A stretch of 12,491 nucleotides of DNA from Candidatus Kapaibacterium sp. (GTDB lineage Bacteria; Bacteroidota; Ignavibacteria; Palsa-1295): assembly GCA_025450975.1 (NCBI GenBank), contig JANWLI010000141.1, forward strand, positions 1 through 12,491, given 5' to 3'. Positions 1-6,752 of the stretch are shown here, piece by piece. The notes under the pieces are model-generated. The model worked only from the letters and a program-made list of their open reading frames with translations, did not search any database and was not told the DNA's origin. A program made the position numbers and the translations under genes. How positions within the stretch are numbered: position 1 is the first letter of the stretch; each line of letters begins with the position of its first letter.

Positions 1-1986
1 ATATAACTTGTCGTTATGCCATGCCAAGCCGCGGACGCCGTTATTCATGACGCCGATATCTGTCCATCCGGCATCGTCCCATCGAGCAATGCCGCTCACT
101 TGCACGGAACCGGAAGTAGTAAACCAACCGCCTGCGTAGAGGGTGTTGCCGGCGATCAATAGATCGGTGACACGATCATCCAAGCCTTCATCGAGTGCAT
201 GCCAGCCACCGGGAGTACGCATTGCAATATTGGTGACATCGGTGCCGTCTGCGCGCCAGAGGATACCACCGATGTAGAGGGTATCGCCACTCTTGACGAT
301 GGTGTTGATATACCCACGGATCGGTTCAGGTATTTGGTGCCATTGCGATCCATCCCAGCGCCCTATGTATGTATCGAAGTCGTCATTCCCCATTTCATAC
401 AAGACGGACGCATAAATGCCGCTCGTATCGGCGACAAAATCATCGACGAAGCGTTTTGAACCATCGCCCATTGCATGCCACGTCTGGGTCATCCTATCCC
501 AGTAGGCAACATGACGCGCCTTAATGCCGCCCGCATGCTCAAATTCACCACCGGCATACACTTTATCGCCATAGACCGTAATGCCCCATACCTCCGCGTC
601 AACGCCCGACCCGAGAGAGCTCCAGGTACGCGTCACACGATCCCACATCGCAATATGATTACATGGTTTGCCTTTGATCGAGGTGAACATGCCGCCGACG
701 AACACATACCTCCCGGCCGGCGCGATGGTGCTGATCCATGTTTCGGAATATCCACCTTGCGCTTCGGCAAGCGGCCCCACTTCCTGCCAGACGTCTGCAT
801 GAGTAAGTTTGGCGACATGGCCGACCGTCAAACTTCCCGCAGTGAGAAAATTACCGCCGACATAGATCTCATCGTCAAACGAACCGAATCCTAATACCGA
901 GCCGTAGACGCCACCTCCCTGAAGAGGAAGAAACTGCTCCGCCGTAGTATAGACAGCAATTCCGGAAGCGGTTTGTCCCATGACATTGGAAAACGTACCA
1001 CCGATATACATGAGATTTGACGTTGCATAGAGCGTATATACTCTCCCTCCGACAAATGCCGTCGTATCGTTGCCACTGACATACCATTCTGCGCCATCCC
1101 ATTCGACAAGGCCGATAAATGTTTCATCCGTGAAGAGAATAATGTCTCCGCCGGCAAAGAGTCTTCCCGCGAAATATGCAAGGGAGTATACTTCTCCGTT
1201 AAAGCCTCCGTCAAGGTCGTGCCACACGTCATCGGCAAGATAGGCCACACTGCGCAATTCACGATCAGTGTCATAGAAGTTACCGCCGACAAATACCGTA
1301 TCATCAACGACGAGCATACAATTGACAAGGTAGTTCAGTCCGCCATCGACTTCATTCCAGTTGCTTCCATCCCAGCGCACAATATTATCGGTAACAAGCG
1401 ATCCGGCCTTGGAAAAATCACCGCCCACATAAACAGATGTATCGATGACTGCCAGCGCATTGACGTTTCCGTTAATGCCGCCGCCGACCTGTTTCCATGA
1501 TGTGCCATTCCATTCCGCGATGCGTGACATCGGCGCTGAACTATTAGATCCAGCGCGGGTAAATCTTCCTCCAGCGTAAAGTTTTCCGTTGTGAACTGCG
1601 AGCGAAAGGACCGTTCCGTTAAAGCCAAGCCCGAGTGTAGACCATACTTTCGATACCCGATCGTACTGAATAATGTTATAGCAGTGAACGCCATTAAAAA
1701 ATTCGAACGCACCACCGAGATACAGCTTATCTCCATCGGTTGCAAACGCCCGGACCTCTCCGTTATCGAAGAGATTATCATAGCCATAGGAAGTGAAGAT
1801 GCTATCCCATTGCGGATCGACAAGGGGCACTTGCGTTTTTTTCAGCGGGATCGTCGCACCTCCATTTTTCATGCGTGGGGACTGACCATCGACAATTTCT
1901 CGATTCATCGGCTTGCCGAGCGGCTGTTTTGCAGCCGAACCAGCAGCTAGCAGTAAAACCGTCAGGAGCAGTACGGTGGATTTCAT
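1..1986 (-). CDS. Secreted YVGG-repeat beta-propeller protein (3' end outside window)
   Basis: The minus strand is open from the ATG at 1986-1984 to the left edge (662 codons, no stop), so the C-terminus is missing. Residues 1-19 form a signal peptide: Lys2, then a Leu/Val-rich core, then Ala-Ala-Gly-Ser-Ala-Ala. From about residue 80 a degenerate unit recurs every 45-54 residues: an NGxVxxL strand, then (L/V)Y(V/A/I)GGxF, then an IAxWDGxxW strand. The GG pairs lie at 91, 139, 188, 234, 279, 329, 377, 431, 479, 573 and 619, with one decayed unit near 526. That is about 12 kelch-like blades, enough for more than one propeller. Such proteins in the FCB group are usually cell-surface or secreted and often end in a type IX secretion sorting domain, which would lie off the window here. 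No catalytic residues are recognisable; a binding or adhesive role is only an inference. Short open frames on both strands inside this region are shadows. Confidence 0.88.
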   Translation of the reverse strand, partial: MKSTVLLLTVLLLAAGSAAKQPLGKPMNREIVDGQSPRMKNGGATIPLKKTQVPLVDPQWDSIFTSYGYDNLFDNGEVRAFATDGDKLYLGGAFEFFNGVHCYNIIQYDRVSKVWSTLGLGFNGTVLSLAVHNGKLYAGGRFTRAGSNSSAPMSRIAEWNGTSWKQVGGGINGNVNALAVIDTSVYVGGDFSKAGSLVTDNIVRWDGSNWNEVDGGLNYLVNCMLVVDDTVFVGGNFYDTDRELRSVAYLADDVWHDLDGGFNGEVYSLAYFAGRLFAGGDIILFTDETFIGLVEWDGAEWYVSGNDTTAFVGGRVYTLYATSNLMYIGGTFSNVMGQTASGIAVYTTAEQFLPLQGGGVYGSVLGFGSFDDEIYVGGNFLTAGSLTVGHVAKLTHADVWQEVGPLAEAQGGYSETWISTIAPAGRYVFVGGMFTSIKGKPCNHIAMWDRVTRTWSSLGSGVDAEVWGITVYGDKVYAGGEFEHAGGIKARHVAYWDRMTQTWHAMGDGSKRFVDDFVADTSGIYASVLYEMGNDDFDTYIGRWDGSQWHQIPEPIRGYINTIVKSGDTLYIGGILWRADGTDVTNIAMRTPGGWHALDEGLDDRVTDLLIAGNTLYAGGWFTTSGSVQVSGIARWDDAGWTDIGVMNNGVRGLAWHNDKLY

Positions 1987-2016
1987 AGACAATTCAAAAA
2001 AGCGGGATTTAGAGTA

Positions 2017-2047
2017 CAAATATAGGGGAATAAAGCTGGCAGGCAAA
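2017..2047 (-). promoter_or_regulatory. Bacteroidota-type promoter for the YVGG-repeat gene
   Basis: Read on the minus strand, TTTG (2047-2044) is followed by a 19-nt spacer and TATATTTG (2024-2017). This matches the Bacteroidota -33/-7 consensus TTTG...TAnnTTTG exactly. Transcription would begin near 2010, leaving a leader of about 25 nt before the ATG at 1986. That leader has no Shine-Dalgarno sequence, as is common in this group. Confidence 0.6.
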
Positions 2048-2064
2048 TTGCTTCTGTGAAACCT

Positions 2065-2093
2065 TTGAGCGAAATTGGTGTCTAACATATACA
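2065..2093 (+). promoter_or_regulatory. Possible sigma70-like promoter for the peptidase/propeller/barrel gene
   Basis: TTGAGC (2065-2070) and TATACA (2088-2093) are separated by 17 nt, a fair match to a classical -35/-10 pair. The predicted start near 2100 would give a leader of about 50 nt before the ATG at 2150. The octamer CCTTTGAG that contains the -35 recurs 40 bp downstream (2062-2069 and 2102-2109), so a second promoter or an operator is possible. The match is by eye only. Confidence 0.3.
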
Positions 2094-2149
2094 GAGTAAA
2101 CCCTTTGAGAGCATCGCGTTATTTATAAGTAAATGTGTCAGATAGCAAC

Positions 2150-5100
2150 ATGAAGCGGAGTAACCTACTCATCCTCACACTCCTCCTCCAGCTCGGAGTC
2201 ACAGGCCACACGCTTGCGCAACAGACTATGTTTGGCAAGAACAAGGTCCAGTACCGCGAATTCCAGTGGAAATATATCCAGTCACCGCATTTTGACATTT
2301 ATTTCTACCAGGGCGGTAAGGAAATGGCAGAATTCGCTGCCGAAGTCTGCGAACCCGCACTCGAGAGTATTCAGAACACGGTCCGGTACGATATCACTGA
2401 CCGTATCTCGCTCCTCATCTACAATTCCCATAATGATTTTCAGCAAACGAATGCCGTCGGCGAATTTCTGCCCGAAGGTGTTGGCGGCGTAACGGAGCTT
2501 TTTAAGAATCGCGTCGTCGTCCCGTACGAAGGCGACTACGAGAAATTCCGTCACGTCTTGCATCACGAACTCGTGCATGCCGTTCTCAACGACATGTATT
2601 CGGGAGGATCGTACCAAGCACTCCTGACAGGCGGCGGCATGCAGATCCCTACCTGGATGAACGAAGGCCTTGCCGAGTATGAATCGCTCCGTGGCCTCGA
2701 TGCAGAAACCGACATGTTCATGCGCGATGCAACGCTTGCCAATGCCGTGCCTGCACTTGACCGCCTCGGTGGGTACGTACAGTATCGCGTCGGCCAGACA
2801 ATGTACTGGTACATTGAGCAGAATTACGGCCGCGACAAAGTGCCTGAACTCCTGCACCGCATCCGCTCGACACGTTCGGCTGAACTTGGCTTCCGCTCTG
2901 CGTTCGGGCTCGGTATTGGCGAGTTCGGCGAGAAGTTTATCGAATATCTCAAGAAGTTATACTTCCCCGATATCGCGAAGTTCGACGACCCCGCAAGTTT
3001 TGCAGAAGTCTTTGCCGACCACAAAGTGATCGGCAACTTCTTCAACTCTTCACCCGAAATTTCCCCTGACGGTGACTACGTTGCATATCTGAGCGATCGT
3101 GACGATTACTTTGAAATTTATGTGCAGAACGTCACCAATCCGCGTGACATCAAACGGATCCTCAAAAAAGGCGGCTCGACGGCAAATTTCGAAGAGATGC
3201 ATCTGCTTACACCAGGCATTACCTGGTCACCGGACGGAAAGAAGATCGCGATCGCATCGAAAGCAGGCCGCTACGATGCCGTCACGGTCATCGACATTGC
3301 TTCGAGCGATCAGGAGCAACTTCCGGCGCTCAGCCTCGACGGCATCCATCAGTTGAAGTGGTCACCCGACGGAGCGAACCTCGCACTCATTGCCTATAGA
3401 GACGGTGCAAGCGATGTCTATCTCTATAATTTTGCGTCTAAGACGCTCCAGAGTCTTACGCGCGATGTCTATAGCGATCAGGATGTGGCCTGGACGGCAG
3501 ATGGTAAGTATATCTACTTTGCCAGCGATCGCGAAGACAACCTGACGCCGGGCACGCCGGTCGACGGTGTTGCCCAAGCAGCATATACACGCCGCAGCAA
3601 CGATCTCTACCGCTTTGAAGTCGGCAAAAATATGATCGAGCGCATTACCGCTACACCAACTGCAAATGAGATCAATCCAACGATCACACGCAGCGGCACT
3701 CTGCTTTTTATCAGCGATGCCAATGGCATTAATAATGTATATGCAGCGAAGCTTGAAGGCGGCGATGCACGTCCGTTGACAAACTCGGTTTCGAAGATCG
3801 ACCAGATCTCCGTCTCGCCCGATGGCGGCAAGCTTGCGTTCTCGGCAGTCCGTAAGGGCGGCTATAACTTGTACATCATGCGCAGCCCGCTCGATCGTAA
3901 TGTCGAAGCAATTCCGAGAACAACTTTCCGGCAAACGACGACCGATCGCTTTACAATGCGCGATTCGCTTATCGAGCGTTACAAGATGGATAGCACCGGC
4001 CTCGTCAAGAACGAAGCCGATACGGCATCTGGCTACGGCGATGTTGGCGTCGATCTGGACAACTACGTCTACTCCGATGAGCCTGAGCTTGACCGGTCAA
4101 CGACGAATTATCGCCAGCCGCGCGCTGCGGAGACGATCACCAACTTCAAGGATTCGACCGGCAATTACATCGAGCGCGAGTACAAGGTCGTCTTCTCGTC
4201 CGATGTTATTCTTGGTACTGCAGGATATACGGGATATTATGGCCTGCAGGGATCGACGCAGATGCTCTTCAGCGACGAGCTTGGTAATCATCAGCTCTAC
4301 TTTGCAACGAACCTGCTGCTCGATCTGAAGAACTCCGATTACCTGCTGGCGTACTTCAATCTTTCGAACCGCATAAACTTCGGCGTGCAGGGATTCCACA
4401 GTGCGCGATTCCTCTATACGACTCCGGATCCAGGCTACGAAGATAACTTCCAGTATTTCCTGTCACGATTCCGTACGTATGGACTGACCGGTATTGCCTC
4501 GTATCCGTTCGACCGTTTCAATCGCGTCGACCTGAACTTCTCGACACTTGTCCTGGAAAAAGATGTGATCAATGAAGAGGTCGATATCGAGACAAAACGT
4601 AAGTATGCGTTTGTACCGACTGCATCGTTTATCCACGACAATGTGCTCTGGAGTTACTTCTATCCGAAGTCGGGCACACGCTATAATTTCAGTTTATCGG
4701 CAACGCCGAAACTTGGCGATAACATTATCGGATTCGTCACGCCGCAGTTTGATTGGAGAATGTATAAAAAGGTCACCGGCGACCTGACGCTTGCTACGCG
4801 TATGTCCGGTGCAGCGAGCTTTGGTCCAAATCCGCAGAAGTTCTTTCTTGGCGGTGTCGATGGCTGGATCAACCGCCAGTTCAGCGAGCAAACATATCCG
4901 CTGACCGAACCGGAAGACTTTGCATTCTTTAATGCAGCCTCGCCGTTGCGGGGTTTTGCGTATAATTCCGAGATCGGCACGAAGTATCTGCTTGGGAATG
5001 TAGCTGTCCGTTTCCCCTTTCCATTTTACGTCGCAGGGGCTCCACTCGCACTGATGGGAGAACTCTTTACCGATGCAGGCGCTGCATGGAACGACCAACT

Positions 5101-5281
5101 CTACCTCTTCCAAAAGAAGGCCGAAGGTGGATGGCGTACTCGCGATCTTATGCTCTCGACGGGAATCGGATTGCGCACCTACCTTTTCGGCTTCTACGTG
5201 AAAATGGATGTTGCCTGGACGACGACCCTCGATAGCTGGTCGACGCCGCAATACATCTTCTCACTAGGAGAAGACTTCTAA
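2150..5281 (+). CDS. Outer-membrane fusion: HEXXH peptidase-like domain, TolB-like propeller, Omp85-like barrel
   Basis: This 1043-residue protein is predicted to be anchored in the outer membrane. Residues 1-23 are a signal peptide with likely cleavage at Ala23/Gln24; the ATG at 2150 starts it cleanly, while the GTG at 2135 would only add five polar residues. HHELVH (138-143) contains the zinc motif HEXXH (His139, Glu140, His143), and NEGLAEY supplies Glu172 as a likely third ligand, as in gluzincin 'peptidase MA'-type enzymes. About residues 298-583 carry six WD40/PD40 blades with (S/W)SPDG signatures near 302, 356, 401, 446 (TADG), 507 (degenerate) and 552, as in TolB. A polar linker leads to a beta-rich domain from about 675. 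It contains LRGF at 933-936, matching the Omp85 (V)RGF loop motif, then alternating beta strands and a terminal Phe typical of outer-membrane proteins. Roles in barrel assembly, secretion or surface proteolysis are all inference. It lies alone, convergent with the next gene. Confidence 0.85.
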   Translation: MKRSNLLILTLLLQLGVTGHTLAQQTMFGKNKVQYREFQWKYIQSPHFDIYFYQGGKEMAEFAAEVCEPALESIQNTVRYDITDRISLLIYNSHNDFQQTNAVGEFLPEGVGGVTELFKNRVVVPYEGDYEKFRHVLHHELVHAVLNDMYSGGSYQALLTGGGMQIPTWMNEGLAEYESLRGLDAETDMFMRDATLANAVPALDRLGGYVQYRVGQTMYWYIEQNYGRDKVPELLHRIRSTRSAELGFRSAFGLGIGEFGEKFIEYLKKLYFPDIAKFDDPASFAEVFADHKVIGNFFNSSPEISPDGDYVAYLSDRDDYFEIYVQNVTNPRDIKRILKKGGSTANFEEMHLLTPGITWSPDGKKIAIASKAGRYDAVTVIDIASSDQEQLPALSLDGIHQLKWSPDGANLALIAYRDGASDVYLYNFASKTLQSLTRDVYSDQDVAWTADGKYIYFASDREDNLTPGTPVDGVAQAAYTRRSNDLYRFEVGKNMIERITATPTANEINPTITRSGTLLFISDANGINNVYAAKLEGGDARPLTNSVSKIDQISVSPDGGKLAFSAVRKGGYNLYIMRSPLDRNVEAIPRTTFRQTTTDRFTMRDSLIERYKMDSTGLVKNEADTASGYGDVGVDLDNYVYSDEPELDRSTTNYRQPRAAETITNFKDSTGNYIEREYKVVFSSDVILGTAGYTGYYGLQGSTQMLFSDELGNHQLYFATNLLLDLKNSDYLLAYFNLSNRINFGVQGFHSARFLYTTPDPGYEDNFQYFLSRFRTYGLTGIASYPFDRFNRVDLNFSTLVLEKDVINEEVDIETKRKYAFVPTASFIHDNVLWSYFYPKSGTRYNFSLSATPKLGDNIIGFVTPQFDWRMYKKVTGDLTLATRMSGAASFGPNPQKFFLGGVDGWINRQFSEQTYPLTEPEDFAFFNAASPLRGFAYNSEIGTKYLLGNVAVRFPFPFYVAGAPLALMGELFTDAGAAWNDQLYLFQKKAEGGWRTRDLMLSTGIGLRTYLFGFYVKMDVAWTTTLDSWSTPQYIFSLGEDF

Positions 5282-5307
5282 ACACACATATCTTTACGTA
5301 TCACCTA

Positions 5308-5338
5308 AGTACGGGACGCGAACAACGCGTCCCGTACT
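5308..5338. terminator. Perfect 13-bp hairpin between convergent genes
   Basis: The arms at 5308-5320 and 5326-5338 are exactly complementary (13 bp, GC-rich, AACAA loop). They sit 27 bp after the stop of the plus-strand gene and 49 bp beyond the stop of the minus-strand pentapeptide gene. Neither side has a strong T tract, so this may be a bidirectional terminator or an mRNA-end stabilising hairpin rather than a canonical intrinsic terminator. Confidence 0.7.
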
Positions 5339-5386
5339 GTTATACTACAATAGCCTGTTGTGAAAGTACGATGCTAAAGTTAAATA

Positions 5387-5959
5387 TTAAACTATATCGA
5401 TATCGTACTTGTCGAGAAGCCCCATGACCGCAGGCAAACTAAATTTTGCTTTTTTGACTCGATTGATCTCCGGGTCGATCGAATATCCATACGCCGAGCG
5501 GAGGTCGGCTTTTTCTATGTTCGTATTCTTAAATACTGCGCCTGTCAGGTCACAGTTGTCAAAAATAGTACTCGTGAGATCTGCTTCGGTAAAATCGGCT
5601 TCGACAAGCTGCGAATTCCTGAAGAGCGTTTTTTTGAGCTTCACCCGAAAGAAGGATGAATGATTGAGGATAGAGCCCTCGACACTAAACGACAATCCAA
5701 ATTCATTACAGGTCTCGAATCGGAGTCCGAGCATTTTGCAATCCTGGAATGTCACATCTCTCAACGCAGTCTTTGTGATCTCCGCCAAGCTTAGATCGCA
5801 GCCGATAAATTCACACTCCAGAAACTTAGCGTTTGAAAGATCCGATCGAGAGAAATTACACTTGACGAAAACGCAATGCTCATATTCCCCTATAAGGAAC
5901 GGACTTTCGGCAAAGTCCATGTTCTCTATCGTTGTGTCGGCAGTATAGATCAGACTCAT
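5387..5959 (-). CDS. Pentapeptide-repeat protein (right-handed beta-helix)
   Basis: The product is 190 residues long. The central Phe/Leu of each five-residue repeat is visible at 16, 21, 26, 31 and so on to 81, and again at 103, 108 and so on to 153. Cys/Asp-rich flanks such as CNFSRSDLS and CDLTGAVF also fit A(D/N)LXX repeats. The two runs are out of phase by two residues, with an irregular stretch at 82-102 between them. The tail (160-190, with SLPAVMGLLDKYDIDI) ends in a likely helix, resembling the C-terminal dimerisation helix of Qnr/MfpA-like proteins. The ATG at 5959 is chosen over an upstream in-frame ATG at 6007 because it lies one base after the stop of the preceding glycosyltransferase, giving a TAACATG junction that implies translational coupling. 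Some relatives bind DNA gyrase, but that is not shown here and the target is unknown. It has no signal peptide and is probably cytoplasmic. Confidence 0.88.
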   Translation of the reverse strand: MSLIYTADTTIENMDFAESPFLIGEYEHCVFVKCNFSRSDLSNAKFLECEFIGCDLSLAEITKTALRDVTFQDCKMLGLRFETCNEFGLSFSVEGSILNHSSFFRVKLKKTLFRNSQLVEADFTEADLTSTIFDNCDLTGAVFKNTNIEKADLRSAYGYSIDPEINRVKKAKFSLPAVMGLLDKYDIDIV

Positions 5960-5960
5960 G

Positions 5961-6752
5961 TTAGGAAGTCCGGAGGATCTCATCGGCGATCTTCTGCCAA
6001 TCGACAAGCGGTGTCATGACGCCATCGTGCATATGCGTAGCAACACCCGGGATCGGCGAGAGGCAGATGGCTTTGTTGCGGAAGGTGAGCCCTCCATAGA
6101 GCTTGCGGCTGAGATATCCGTCATCTGCGCCTTTGACCGAACGCATGAGGATCGACTTATAGCGCCGAGCCGTCTTCCCTTCCATGAGGAATGTAAAGGT
6201 CGTGTTCGAGATCTGCCGCCAGTGACAGAACTTCGAGAGGAAGATCAACCCATAGCGCATGTAGCGCGAACGATAACGATCCGGGTAATCCGGCGGATGG
6301 ATAACGAGCGGATGCGTGTAGAGCTTTGAATAGTTAAGGCGGATCGCCTGATTCCACGGTTTCTTGCCGAGGTACTCCTGCTTATTTTGGATGAGGTCGT
6401 CGATCCATAGGAATGCCTGCGGGGTATGCAGGTAATCGTCTTCGCAGATATAGGCCCAATCGTTATCCGGCACCTCGAGGGCTAACTCGAATGCGCGACG
6501 GATCGAGTTGTCGTTACCAAGCTCTTCGTTGAGCAACGTAACCGGATAGGATTTGAAGAACTCCTGTATCTCGGGTGAGAGCCTGTCGCCAAGGATCGTG
6601 ATCTTATGCGGGTATGGAGCGAGCGACGCGTAGAGGCTCTTGAAACAAACCTTAATGAGCGTTCGCTTATCCAGACCAAAAGGCCGTGGGGTATTGTGCA
6701 CGGAATGCACAACATCGCAGGTGCGAAATATGACGTGATACGTTGGTGACAT
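5961..6752 (-). CDS. GT-A-like glycosyltransferase (family 2-type)
   Basis: This 263-residue protein has no signal peptide or membrane segment. It is probably a cytoplasmic sugar-nucleotide-dependent transferase acting on a surface glycan. The N-terminal half looks like a GT-A nucleotide-binding fold. It contains YICEDDYLH with acidic residues Glu104, Asp105 and Asp106, an equivalent of the DxD metal/nucleotide site, after a strand-helix region where ITILGD is recognisable. The C-terminal half has GADDGYLS and a histidine-rich ATHMHDG near the end. The start ATG at 6752 shares one base with the stop of the upstream GT9 gene (TAATG), indicating coupling. The donor and acceptor sugars cannot be told from sequence. 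Family-level assignment rests on the EDD motif, the overall size and the neighbouring GT9 gene, so it is less secure than the GT9 call. Confidence 0.7.
   Translation of the reverse strand: MSPTYHVIFRTCDVVHSVHNTPRPFGLDKRTLIKVCFKSLYASLAPYPHKITILGDRLSPEIQEFFKSYPVTLLNEELGNDNSIRRAFELALEVPDNDWAYICEDDYLHTPQAFLWIDDLIQNKQEYLGKKPWNQAIRLNYSKLYTHPLVIHPPDYPDRYRSRYMRYGLIFLSKFCHWRQISNTTFTFLMEGKTARRYKSILMRSVKGADDGYLSRKLYGGLTFRNKAICLSPIPGVATHMHDGVMTPLVDWQKIADEILRTS

Noticed and set aside
891..1823. Several 100-160 codon open frames on both strands in 1-1950
   Set aside because: They are out of frame with the continuous minus-strand YVGG reading frame, which alone shows a signal peptide and regular repeats. 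Their residues are compositionally odd.
1..1986. Tandem DNA repeat or CRISPR-like array
   Set aside because: The periodicity is at protein level only (about 48 residues); the nucleotide units differ strongly and there are no constant repeats with spacers.
2135..2149. GTG start five codons upstream for the fusion gene
   Set aside because: The ATG at 2150 begins a standard signal peptide (Lys2, Arg3, Leu-rich core); the extra residues SDSN precede it without function and there is no ribosome site.
3362..3934. Minus-strand open frame of 190 codons
   Set aside because: It is antisense to the PD40 propeller region of the fusion gene, is rich in Ala, Ile and Cys, and has no recognisable motif.
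5282..5386. Small gene or RNA in the convergent gap
   Set aside because: Apart from the 13-bp hairpin I see no open frame with a start, no tRNA-like fold and no other structure.
5960..6007. Longer start at 6007 for the pentapeptide protein
   Set aside because: It would overlap the glycosyltransferase by 47 nt and add residues unlike the family; the ATG at 5959 fits the coupled TAACATG junction.
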